Source: Bacteroidota bacterium (GTDB lineage Bacteria > Bacteroidota > Bacteroidia > JAADEI01). From it: a stretch of DNA of 11,292 bases. Below the pieces are notes generated by a model. That model saw only the letters and a program-made list of their open reading frames with translations, had not been told where the DNA came from and did no database searches. The translations under genes and the position numbers were made by a program. Of the stretch, positions 1-7,395 are shown piece by piece (the stretch's first letter is position 1; each line of letters begins with the position of its first letter). Where the stretch lies: NCBI GenBank assembly GCA_015490475.1, contig WFXT01000015.1, positions 1 through 11,292 on the forward strand, given 5' to 3'.

Positions 1-2142
1 AAGAATTTTAAAGACCAGATATACTCTAATGTCAAATGGATAGTGTGGAAATATAACTCTATCTGACTGCATATACAAAACCACTGCATGCTCATTGGAT
101 AATGAATCTGGAACTTCCAACTTAAGCAAGGAATCCGCTTCCAGATTAGGCTTATTTTGGTCTAATAATGTACTCTTACCTCTTAACTCCCACAGGTCAT
201 TCCACCAGTCAACTCGCACTGGATATAAATCTAATAATCTATTAAGATAGGCTATAGCTGAATCCTCATCTCCTTTTTGCTTGTACGCCTCATACAGGCT
301 TTCATAAATAACCTTAACTGGATACCCACGAATTTCTTGTGCCTTCTTGAAATGACGTATTGCATTGTAAAAGTCATTCATAGCCATATATAGGTCACCA
401 AGACGTTTGTCAAAACCCCCTTCAAAATGTCCATATTTTGATATAATTTTACTGAGGTAATCGACTGCCTTCTTATCTTTACCCGCCTGTCTGTATAAAC
501 TTACAACCCTCATAATATTAGAAAACATCATAAACTTTTCAGCGTAGGCAACTGCCAGTTTAATTGCCTTATTGTATTTCCCTTCATCAGTAAGTATATC
601 TATATATGCAGTCATAGCATCTTCATAGTCAGGATATTTTTCCACAAGCTTCTTATATCTCTCAATTACTTCGGTCTCTCTGTCTTTTCTATCTGCTAAA
701 TCTATCCTATATTCCTCTATTAATATATCAAGTTGAGGAAACATCTCTAACGGCAACTTGGCTACCAATCGTTCCATTTCATTTATCAGGCTGTCTACCT
801 CTTCGTCTTCCATAGTATGGAAATCACTTTCCATTTTAAGAGACATCGCATACAGGCTTCTTTCATAAGAATCCTGTATCTTTTGTTTTACTTTCCTTTC
901 TTCCAGTGAATTACCAGTGTAAATCGCATAAATATATCTGGCATACAGCGTAAAAATATGTCCCGGATATTTGTCCATCATTTCCTTGAGCACACTATAT
1001 GCATCACGATAAGAATCTCTTTCTATCAGCTCTAAGATAGTCAAAAGGTAGTAAGCCTCTTCCAAACGAATATTCTCCGAACTAATTCGCTCGTACAACC
1101 ACTTGTTTACTTTTTCTACTTCGTCATCAATCTTCTCAACTCCACCAGCAAGGTTAACATTACAATTTCCTTTGAGTATGGAAAACCCTTTGGGCTTTTT
1201 ACCCTTAAGGTCAGATATTCTTAACATAAAATAATTCATGTGCTCTTGTACTCCTCCCATTTGAACTACAATCCTATGTATGCCAGGATTAACTTTAACA
1301 ACGATAGGTCTTGCACCACAATACACTTTTATAACATCTGGTTCGGAATATATTTCAACACCATCAAGCCAAACTCTTATTGGATGTTTATGTTCTATGT
1401 TAATAACTAACGTATCTTCATCTGCTTCAAAGAAGCTTTGAGCATATATCAATTGAGGGTTTTGCGTAAACATCAACCAATTTCTGACACGATGCCCCTT
1501 ATAATAGCCAGTTTTAACTACAACATGATACTTACCTGTATCCTTTATGTAATCCCAGCATTGTTCTTTTACTGGTTTATGTTCCCGCGCCCAACTAAAT
1601 CCGCCAAAGTTAGGATAAGGACCTATTATTTCCCATTCATCAATGTATAAATCTAAATTGGGAACATTGGACATATCAAGTCGAAGTCTAACCCACGGGT
1701 CCATAAATGCAGATTCAATAAAAGCAGGTATAGATAATCCACTGCTATACCTCTGATGCAATTCCTTAAGAAATTTCTTCATGTCCTCTAAATTGGCTTT
1801 TGTATATAAAGGAGGGTTCTGAGACAAGAACACATCATTTATCAAATAGAAGAACAACGGTGCATTTTCCGGATACTTTCTGCTATTCAAAAGCTCCTTC
1901 CAGTACTGATATATTGACAAATCACCATAAAGCAAAATATCATTAGCAATCAATGCAATATTTATTTGCTCCAACTCCTGTTTATCAGTGGTATTCTGTT
2001 TCATTTGCAATAAAACTTCCCGTGCAGAAATCATATCGCCCTTCTTCCACAGAGCACGGACAGAATCAACAAGATTGGAAGCATGCAAATTTGCCACCCA
2101 CAATAAAGAAACCACAGCAAACACTACGCTCCTGCCCTTCAT
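1..2142 (-). CDS. Large exported TPR protein with predicted beta-sandwich domain, likely N-terminal part of a DUF3857/transglutaminase protein (3' end outside window)
   Basis: The minus-strand frame is open for 714 codons from ATG at 2142 to the window edge, with no stop. Residues 1-21 form a signal peptide (MKGR, hydrophobic stretch, cleavage after LHA), so the protein is exported, probably to the periplasm. Residues 22-150 are helical and repeat-like. At 169-178 the segment EWEIIGPYPN, followed by a beta-rich region ending near 310 with IRVWLDGVEIY (255-265) and VNPGIHRIVV, looks like the 'W.iIGPFpN ... vrlwlnG' beta-sandwich seen in large bacterial TPR/transglutaminase proteins. Residues 335-655 are TPR-like helices (e.g. 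KLVEKYPDYEDAMTAY). From about 685, VVLYMQSDRVIF and RVYLVFKIL resemble the beginning of DUF3857. The domain names are recognition from memory; the catalytic transglutaminase part, if present, is outside. It is divergent from the polysaccharide genes, and its substrate is unknown. An AGAGGAAAG ribosome site precedes the ATG. Confidence 0.85.
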   Translation of the reverse strand, partial: MKGRSVVFAVVSLLWVANLHASNLVDSVRALWKKGDMISAREVLLQMKQNTTDKQELEQINIALIANDILLYGDLSIYQYWKELLNSRKYPENAPLFFYLINDVFLSQNPPLYTKANLEDMKKFLKELHQRYSSGLSIPAFIESAFMDPWVRLRLDMSNVPNLDLYIDEWEIIGPYPNFGGFSWAREHKPVKEQCWDYIKDTGKYHVVVKTGYYKGHRVRNWLMFTQNPQLIYAQSFFEADEDTLVINIEHKHPIRVWLDGVEIYSEPDVIKVYCGARPIVVKVNPGIHRIVVQMGGVQEHMNYFMLRISDLKGKKPKGFSILKGNCNVNLAGGVEKIDDEVEKVNKWLYERISSENIRLEEAYYLLTILELIERDSYRDAYSVLKEMMDKYPGHIFTLYARYIYAIYTGNSLEERKVKQKIQDSYERSLYAMSLKMESDFHTMEDEEVDSLINEMERLVAKLPLEMFPQLDILIEEYRIDLADRKDRETEVIERYKKLVEKYPDYEDAMTAYIDILTDEGKYNKAIKLAVAYAEKFMMFSNIMRVVSLYRQAGKDKKAVDYLSKIISKYGHFEGGFDKRLGDLYMAMNDFYNAIRHFKKAQEIRGYPVKVIYESLYEAYKQKGDEDSAIAYLNRLLDLYPVRVDWWNDLWELRGKSTLLDQNKPNLEADSLLKLEVPDSLSNEHAVVLYMQSDRVIFPHYPFDIRVYLVFKIL

Positions 2143-2151
2143 CTTTCCTCT
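2143..2151 (-). promoter_or_regulatory. Ribosome binding site of the minus-strand TPR protein
   Basis: Read on the minus strand, AGAGGAAAG lies directly before the ATG at 2142, with the GAGG core four bases from the start. It fixes the start of the exported TPR protein together with the signal peptide that follows. It is one of few clear Shine-Dalgarno-like sites in the window. Confidence 0.55.
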
Positions 2152-2167
2152 TTTTGCATAATTTGGT

Positions 2168-2175
2168 CAAAGATA
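2168..2175 (-). promoter_or_regulatory. Candidate Bacteroidota -7 promoter element (TATCTTTG) for the minus-strand gene
   Basis: The minus strand reads TATCTTTG here, an exact match to the TAnnTTTG -7 element of Bacteroidota promoters, placed 26 bases before the ATG at 2142. That would leave a leader of roughly 20 nt. No good -33 TTTG is visible at the usual distance, so this is a partial match. Six fixed bases in AT-rich DNA will occur by chance several times in a window this size; the position in a 32-base divergent gap is what makes it plausible. Confidence 0.4.
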
Positions 2176-3620
2176 TGCAACATTCAAAAATAAACGGAAA
2201 TATATTACCTTCTCTGTCGCGAGGTTTTGCTATTGCTTTGCTCTCTGGATTGCTTATAAAGCCTATCTGGACATTAGTTATTGAACCTATCGTCCAAAAC
2301 AAGGTAACCTCGGAAGTTTATGGTCTTTATTTTGCTTTATTGAACTTAACTTTTTTGTTAAGAGTGGTTGCCGAACTGGGAACAAATACTGTCATAAGCA
2401 GACTCATAGCCCGTGGTAAGGCTGGGAAAAACTGGTTTTTGTCAATTCTAAAACTACGTTTCTTAACCGCTATTGTCTATTTTGTTCTTGTTGGGTCCCT
2501 TGCATGGCTTCTTGGATACAGCAAAGACCAAATTTTGCTCGCCCTTCTTGTTAGTGTAATCCATGTTTTTGCACTCCTTTTCTTGCTTGTAAAAGGTTCC
2601 CTTGAAGGGCTTCAAAAATTCACCCATTCTGGTCTCATTTCTGCCCTTCCCCGCTTATTAATGATTCTGACTGCACTTATACTATTACTTGCCAATGCGG
2701 TATCTATTTTTTCGTTCATTGCCATTCAAATTTCTGGCTTTGCTGTTGCAACAATTGTAATAGGCATTTATCTTTTCAGAAATCTGAATCCAGATTCCAG
2801 AGTACCATTATCACGTGTTATAAAAGAGTCCCTTCTTTATGCCTTGCTCGGACTAATAATGACATTATACACCCGAATCGATGCCGTAATGCTAGAACGT
2901 CTCCATCCAAATGGGGCGCTGGAAACGGGCTGGTACGCCGGCGCATATCGCTTCATAGATGCCATGTGGATGTACACACATACTGGTGCAGTAATGCTTA
3001 TTGCAGGATTTGCCAGATTTCAAGGCAACCTGCAAGAGACGACGCGCCTCATGCGATGGGGCGTCAGATTTCTTGCTCTGCCCGTTATAGCAGGCAGTAT
3101 AGCACTCTTTATTTTTGCAAACCATTTAATGCCTGCAATATACATAGATGGGACACACATGATTTCTATTGCCCAAATACTTTCATTCGCAGGCATTTCT
3201 GGTGCAATGGGATACATTTATAGCACCTATCTAACTGCTACCGGACAAACAAGAACTCTTAACACTTTCGCTATTACAACATTTGGTATAAATGTAATCC
3301 TAAATTGGCTTTTGATACCTCTTTATGGTGCCAATGGCACTGCCATAGCCACTGTAGTGGCTCAATCCCTGTTTGCCTTACTTTGTGGCTTTAAGGCGAT
3401 AATAGTTGACCAGATTTACAAACACATTGATTTACGAGACGAATTCCGTGTAATATTATGGCTCATTTTATTAGGACTAACGGGATTGCTAATAAACTTT
3501 CTCCCTTTACCATGGTATATAAACTTGATATTATTTGCCCTTTTCTCAATTTTTACCCTCTTCCTGACGGGCTCTCTAACCTTAAAAGATTTGGCTCCCT
3601 TCCTTCGTTTTAGAACCTGA
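2175..3620 (+). CDS. Wzx-type polysaccharide flippase (MOP superfamily)
   Basis: A 481-residue integral membrane protein with about twelve to fourteen hydrophobic segments spread over its whole length, the usual size for Wzx/RfbX-like flippases that move lipid-linked glycan units across the inner membrane. Family-like features are an N-terminal amphipathic start followed by GFAIALLSGLL, a mid-protein RIDAVML motif (234-240) and the C-terminal block GINVILNWLLIPLYGANGTA (371-390), typical of the MOP/MATE-related polysaccharide exporters. The frame stays open upstream to 1953, but that extension lies over the 5' end of the minus-strand gene and encodes no transmembrane or conserved sequence, so ATG 2175 is chosen; its ribosome site is weak. 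It leads a close-packed run with a Wzz-like and an O-antigen-ligase-like gene, supporting a role in surface polysaccharide export. The substrate cannot be told. Confidence 0.88.
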   Translation: MQHSKINGNILPSLSRGFAIALLSGLLIKPIWTLVIEPIVQNKVTSEVYGLYFALLNLTFLLRVVAELGTNTVISRLIARGKAGKNWFLSILKLRFLTAIVYFVLVGSLAWLLGYSKDQILLALLVSVIHVFALLFLLVKGSLEGLQKFTHSGLISALPRLLMILTALILLLANAVSIFSFIAIQISGFAVATIVIGIYLFRNLNPDSRVPLSRVIKESLLYALLGLIMTLYTRIDAVMLERLHPNGALETGWYAGAYRFIDAMWMYTHTGAVMLIAGFARFQGNLQETTRLMRWGVRFLALPVIAGSIALFIFANHLMPAIYIDGTHMISIAQILSFAGISGAMGYIYSTYLTATGQTRTLNTFAITTFGINVILNWLLIPLYGANGTAIATVVAQSLFALLCGFKAIIVDQIYKHIDLRDEFRVILWLILLGLTGLLINFLPLPWYINLILFALFSIFTLFLTGSLTLKDLAPFLRFRT

Positions 3621-3632
3621 AATCTTTGTTTT

Positions 3633-4424
3633 ATGCATGAGAATAAATATTCCCTTGCATGGTTGCTATCCACCCTTTTCAAGCACTGGAAAGCACTTTT
3701 GATAACCGGCGTTCTTAGTATTGGACTTGGCATAGGAATTAGTTTCTTAATCCCTCCTATGTATGAATCTTCAACTGTTATTTATGCTGGTGATGTGAGA
3801 TACTTCGGCTATGCATATGTTCTGCCCGACGCCCACGATGTCAACGCCCTCCCCCGTCCCATAGGGAAAGCAGAAGACCAAGCACGCATTAAATATATCG
3901 CATCTTCCGGTGCGGTGTTAGCCAATGTAGTACAGGAACTTAACCTCATTAAACACTATAAGATAGACACTTCAGAACCAGGGGCACTTGACAGGGCAAT
4001 AAAAAAACTGAAAAAACGAGTTGATATTCATCAGGAAAGAGAAGGTGGCGTATATGTTGGTGCTCGTGATACAGACCCAAGAATGTCAGCAAAAATAGTC
4101 AAGTCAATAGTTAAGCATACAGACAGAATATTTGCCAACACATTGCGTGAAGGATGGAAACGCTGGCTTCATTCCCTACAAAAGCAGATGCAACAAGCCC
4201 GTCAAAACGGTGATTCCCTGCTCGCCAAAGAACTATATAGCAAAACCACTGAACTGTCCGCCCTAATAAACAGTGACTTCCCCGCCGTGTATGTTCTTGC
4301 AGAACCATACATACCAGAAGAGCCTGAATCCATTTTGCTAAAGGTCGTTGTACTTTCATTTCTTCTATCCATAGCACTGGTTTCTTTTATTATCATTCTC
4401 AAAGAATTGTTTCACAGTGCATAG
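3633..4424 (+). CDS. Wzz-type chain-length determinant (polysaccharide co-polymerase)
   Basis: 263 residues with the two-membrane-segment layout of polysaccharide co-polymerases: a short cytoplasmic N-terminus, TM1 at about 19-40 followed by IPPMYESSTVIYAG (the usual 'P..Y.a...i' exit from TM1), a periplasmic helical region, the segment AEPYIPEEPES (223-233) corresponding to the Pro-rich stretch before the second membrane helix, and TM2 at about 235-257. Such proteins set the length of O-antigen or other Wzy-made glycans. It is compact: the periplasmic domain is only about 190 residues and no cytoplasmic tyrosine-kinase domain follows. It sits 12 bases after the flippase stop and overlaps the next gene by 8 bases, so the three are probably translated together. 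The start ATG 3633 gives the expected short N-terminus. Confidence 0.8.
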   Translation: MHENKYSLAWLLSTLFKHWKALLITGVLSIGLGIGISFLIPPMYESSTVIYAGDVRYFGYAYVLPDAHDVNALPRPIGKAEDQARIKYIASSGAVLANVVQELNLIKHYKIDTSEPGALDRAIKKLKKRVDIHQEREGGVYVGARDTDPRMSAKIVKSIVKHTDRIFANTLREGWKRWLHSLQKQMQQARQNGDSLLAKELYSKTTELSALINSDFPAVYVLAEPYIPEEPESILLKVVVLSFLLSIALVSFIIILKELFHSA

Positions 4425-5850
4425 GGTTCATTCTATTCTGCACTGGTCCCACCTCTGGATTCCTTTAGTTACCGCTCTGTCTATCTTGATAGCGTATCTC
4501 CTTGAAATTCCTCTATTGGCTTATGTGCCCGTTGCACTTGTATCGTCAATTCTTATACTATACGACATTCGCCTTCTCATCATTCCTGCTGCTTTCTCTT
4601 TACAACTGAGTCAAGAATACTGGCTTGGTTCCTTTGGCTTGGGACTTCCTGTTGAACCACTGCTATTTCTCCTTCTACCAATCTCCCTTTTGGTAATTGT
4701 CAAAAAAGAACCATGGGATCCGACTCCTATTGCACATTCACCAATTGCCTTAATACTCTTTCTGCACCTAACATGGATATTAACAACAGCTCTGCTATCC
4801 GAAATGCCTGTAATAAGTCTGAAATTCTTTCTTGCAAAACTCTGGTATATAATCCCTGCCATTGTAGTCATGGCTGTTCCTGTAGTGCAGGACCCGAAGA
4901 CCCGTCGCATGATATTATATGCTATGATAGGTGGAATGACCTTTGTTGTGATTTGGTTTCTGTTCAGATACGCAGAATTAGGTTTCGCCTTAAGGAAAGT
5001 CAATCAAGCACTCAAGCCTTGGTCTCGTAATCATGTTGATTTTGCAGTGGGTCTTTGTCTTCTACTTCCTTATCTCTTGCTCATGCTTAAACATGAGAAA
5101 CAGCGAAGACTCAAAAAATTACTTGCTATAGCATTTGTCTTATGGCTCATTGCCCTCCTTGTGTCATGGACCAGAGCCGCATGGCTTGCAATAGCAGTTT
5201 CCATGGTAGCAATTCCCATAATCAGATTAAGACTCTTTATTAGTGCTATGATAATAGGGCTAATTTCTCTCGGGCTATCCATCCATCTTCTAACATACAA
5301 GAACTTTTACATGGTTTTTGCTCCTGACCCAAGGTATGTGAGGGCTCACGATGATCTTGCCTCACACCTTGAAGCAACCGTTGCCTTTAGGGACGTTTCT
5401 GTAGCAGAACGGATATACCGATGGCTGGCAGGAATAGAAATGTGGAAAGAACACCCGGTGGCAGGTTTCGGTCCCAACACTTTTTATCATTTTTATGACC
5501 ATTACACAGTTGAAGCATTCCGCACATGGGTAAGCCTGAACCCCGAACGTTCAGACGTACATAACTACTACCTTCAAGTGCTTATTGAACAAGGTATTCC
5601 CGGATTGGCTATATGGCTGTTACTCATGTTCTCTTCCTTAACAATAACATACAGATTAATGTTTAAACTTCAAGGCTTTCTGAAGGACCTCACTATTGCT
5701 TCTTTCTTCTCACTCCTTATGGCTTATGTCCACATTTTCTTTTCCAACCAGATTGAAGCCATTAGCAATGGTCCTATCTTCTGGTTCTCCATTGGGATAG
5801 TTGCCTACACACATAGCGTTTATTTGAAAAACAAAGGGACACTCACTTGA
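4417..5850 (+). CDS. O-antigen ligase / polymerase family membrane protein (Wzy/WaaL superfamily)
   Basis: 477 residues with about ten to twelve hydrophobic helices. The central SWTRAAWLAIAVS (250-262) matches the 'tgSRga.la' signature of the O-antigen ligase family (PF04932). It is followed by a long periplasmic loop (about 290-390) holding an ER pair (331-332), GFGPNTFYHFY (350-360) and VHNYYLQVLIEQGIPGLAIW (381-400). The loop His-382 and Arg residues are the type implicated in glycan transfer from undecaprenyl diphosphate. Known members either polymerise repeat units (Wzy) or ligate the chain to lipid A-core or proteins (WaaL, PglL-like); sequence alone does not decide. The start is GTG at 4417, overlapping the end of the Wzz-like gene by 8 bases; no in-frame ATG occurs until residue 130, so GTG is the best choice. 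The next gene begins three bases after its stop. Confidence 0.85.
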   Translation: MHRVHSILHWSHLWIPLVTALSILIAYLLEIPLLAYVPVALVSSILILYDIRLLIIPAAFSLQLSQEYWLGSFGLGLPVEPLLFLLLPISLLVIVKKEPWDPTPIAHSPIALILFLHLTWILTTALLSEMPVISLKFFLAKLWYIIPAIVVMAVPVVQDPKTRRMILYAMIGGMTFVVIWFLFRYAELGFALRKVNQALKPWSRNHVDFAVGLCLLLPYLLLMLKHEKQRRLKKLLAIAFVLWLIALLVSWTRAAWLAIAVSMVAIPIIRLRLFISAMIIGLISLGLSIHLLTYKNFYMVFAPDPRYVRAHDDLASHLEATVAFRDVSVAERIYRWLAGIEMWKEHPVAGFGPNTFYHFYDHYTVEAFRTWVSLNPERSDVHNYYLQVLIEQGIPGLAIWLLLMFSSLTITYRLMFKLQGFLKDLTIASFFSLLMAYVHIFFSNQIEAISNGPIFWFSIGIVAYTHSVYLKNKGTLT

Positions 5851-5853
5851 CCC

Positions 5854-6807
5854 ATGAAGGCAATTGTGAAGTTATTGGGAATTGGCGCCTTATGTCTAAG
5901 CACTTTTACTATGTCCCTCAAGGCACAAGAGTCCTTTGCAGAAATTAGAGCCATTGAAGACTCATTAATAACTCTTGCATCCTGTGCCGTCGGTGATTCC
6001 ATTGTCCAGAACAGGCTTCAATGCTCATATCAAATGATACCATTGCTCATAAAAGCACTGAAAACCGAAAACTCCTATGAGTATCCTTTTGATTCCTTAG
6101 GAAAAATAATTTCTATCCTTCGTTCGCCGGATAAAAAATTCAGAATTTTCTCATGGGAAACTCTGTTGCCAGATGGTTTTAACTACCGACATTTTGGTGC
6201 TATACAAATGCGTTCCGACACACTAATACTTATCCCTTTAATTGACCACGCCCCACTATTGAAAAACCCCACTGACACCCACTTCTGTTCACCGGTGTGG
6301 TTCGGTGCCACCTATTACAACATAGTAATCAAACGAAAATGGTTCAGGAAATACTACTTTCTGTTCGGACTTAACTGGAATAATATGCGTAGCAATAAAA
6401 AAGTTGTTGAACCGATGCGCGTTTTCAAAAAGCGAGATAGTGCATGGGCATGTTTTGGCTATCCTCTGTTCTTTTTTCCTGACAGTAACAAGAGAGTAAA
6501 ACGTTTTATTCTGGAATATAAGAAAGACGCATTTGTAACTCTCAACTATAATGAAGACTTGAAGCGGATTGTTTATGACTACCTTGTTCCTTTAAACCCT
6601 TTGCTTGAAGGAAGAAGGGAATTCTACGTTCCAGAAGGAACGTATGATGGATTTGTTTGGAAACACAATAAATGGGTTCATATAACTTATGCCTTAAAAC
6701 CTAAAAAGCCTGTTGTTCCACCCGGAACAAAAGGAAGGGAACCTATTAAGCCCAAGAAACACTTTAATCAGAATGATGTAATTTCGCCCAAGCAGAAAAC
6801 CGATTAA
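5854..6807 (+). CDS. Secreted protein of unknown function
   Basis: 317 residues. An N-terminal signal peptide (residues 1-24: MKAIVKLLGIGALCL, then a Ser/Thr-rich stretch, cleavage after LKA before QES) indicates export to the periplasm or cell surface. The mature part begins with a helical region containing two cysteines, then a beta-rich body with many aromatic residues: FRIFSWETLLPDG (96-108), YRHFGAIQM (110-118), YYFLFGLNWNN (167-177), FILEYKKDAFVTLNYNED (228-245) and a VPLNPLLEGRREFYVPEGTYDG stretch near 255-276. The last 40 residues are Pro/Lys-rich and probably disordered (KPKKPVVPPG). I recognise no catalytic motif; it resembles conserved hypothetical exported proteins of Bacteroidota but I cannot name a family. 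It starts three bases after the ligase/polymerase and ends 11 bases before rpmH, so it is probably part of the polysaccharide transcript. Confidence 0.82.
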   Translation: MKAIVKLLGIGALCLSTFTMSLKAQESFAEIRAIEDSLITLASCAVGDSIVQNRLQCSYQMIPLLIKALKTENSYEYPFDSLGKIISILRSPDKKFRIFSWETLLPDGFNYRHFGAIQMRSDTLILIPLIDHAPLLKNPTDTHFCSPVWFGATYYNIVIKRKWFRKYYFLFGLNWNNMRSNKKVVEPMRVFKKRDSAWACFGYPLFFFPDSNKRVKRFILEYKKDAFVTLNYNEDLKRIVYDYLVPLNPLLEGRREFYVPEGTYDGFVWKHNKWVHITYALKPKKPVVPPGTKGREPIKPKKHFNQNDVISPKQKTD

Positions 6808-6818
6808 CCAAACGGCTT

Positions 6819-6995
6819 ATGAAGAGGACATATCAACCACATTGGAGGAAACGGTTGAACAAGCACGGTTTCAGGGCTCGTATGAAAACAAGAGGAGGCA
6901 GGCAAGTTTTGGCAAGAAGACGAAAAAAAGGTAGGAAGAAATTAACAGTAAGCGACGAGAAACACTTAGTTAGACTTAAAGGACTAAGGCTATAA
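6819..6995 (+). CDS. rpmH: 50S ribosomal protein L34
   Basis: A 58-residue basic protein with the full L34 signature: MKRTYQPHWRKR at the start, then HGFRARMKTRGGRQVLARRR and KGRKKLTVSDE. L34 sits in the large subunit near the exit tunnel and contacts 23S rRNA. The KLTVSDE ending followed by about a dozen extra residues (KHLVRLKGLRL) is longer than the usual 44-52 residues; the KLTVSDE form is typical of Bacteroidota. Histidine at residue 8 and tryptophan at 9 replace the more common Ser/Asn-Lys/Arg. There is no visible Shine-Dalgarno site and only 11 bases separate it from the upstream secreted-protein gene, so it may be on the same transcript. rnpA follows at once. Confidence 0.97.
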   Translation: MKRTYQPHWRKRLNKHGFRARMKTRGGRQVLARRRKKGRKKLTVSDEKHLVRLKGLRL

Positions 6996-7390
6996 CAACA
7001 CGCAGAAACACCTTTAGGAAACACGAACGATTAACAAGGAAGAAGATAATATCACAGCTATTTAAAGAGGGAGAGGTGTATCGTGCAGGCACTATAAAAG
7101 CAATATGGTTGGAGACACAATTACCTGTAAAGTCTTCGCCAGTGCAAGTTTTAATTACAGTACCCAAGAAATTTTGGAAAAAGAGCGTTCAAAGAAACTA
7201 CATAAAAAGGCTTATTAGAGAAGCATACAGAACAAACAAACATAGCCTTTACGACACTCTGGAGCAACAGGGCAAGCAATTAGCCCTTGCGCTCATATTT
7301 AGAGGCAAACACAAACCGACATTACAGGAGATTGAAAAGGACATAAAGAAGGCTCTCGGTCATATAGAACAGAGAGTAAAACAAAATTGA
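6992..7390 (+). CDS. rnpA: Ribonuclease P protein component, with a probable non-AUG (AUA) start
   Basis: RnpA binds the RNase P RNA and helps recognise tRNA 5' leaders. The frame encodes NTFRKHERLTRKKIISQLF, the family's N-terminal 'F.k.eRL....' block, then LITVPKKFW and the RNA-binding helix QRNYIKRLIREAYRTNK, with RN-x-x-KR-x-x-RE-x-x-R intact (Tyr in place of the frequent Arg after RN), and ALALIFRGK. About 132 residues is normal for the family. The only standard start in frame, GTG 7076, would remove the N-terminal block. Upstream of it the frame has no ATG, GTG or TTG back to a stop at 6977-6979. The placed start is therefore ATA 6992, whose ATAA overlaps the rpmH stop in the manner of an ATGA coupling; this start is inference. 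The product identity is secure. Confidence 0.9.
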   Translation: MTTRRNTFRKHERLTRKKIISQLFKEGEVYRAGTIKAIWLETQLPVKSSPVQVLITVPKKFWKKSVQRNYIKRLIREAYRTNKHSLYDTLEQQGKQLALALIFRGKHKPTLQEIEKDIKKALGHIEQRVKQN

Positions 7391-7395
7391 TAACG

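Noticed and set aside
1438..1650. Short plus-strand open frame inside the minus-strand TPR gene
   Set aside because: It lies fully antisense to the beta-sandwich domain of the exported protein, and has no recognisable content or ribosome site.
1953..2174. N-terminal extension of the flippase frame upstream to 1953
   Set aside because: It would overlap the first 190 bases of the well-supported minus-strand gene, and the added 74 residues look like antisense translation (no membrane segment or family similarity). ATG 2175 fits flippase length.
4611..5300. Overlapping open frames on both strands within the ligase/polymerase gene
   Set aside because: They are shadows of a strongly supported membrane protein; none shows domain-like composition.
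6819..6995. Thermus-like arrangement with rpmH nested inside a longer rnpA
   Set aside because: The RnpA frame contains a stop at 6977-6979 inside rpmH, so rnpA cannot begin upstream of rpmH.
7076..7390. GTG 7076 as the true rnpA start
   Set aside because: It would delete the conserved FRKHERL...LF block that all RnpA proteins share, although GAGGGAGAG in front of it looks like a ribosome site; that string is itself coding for KEGE.
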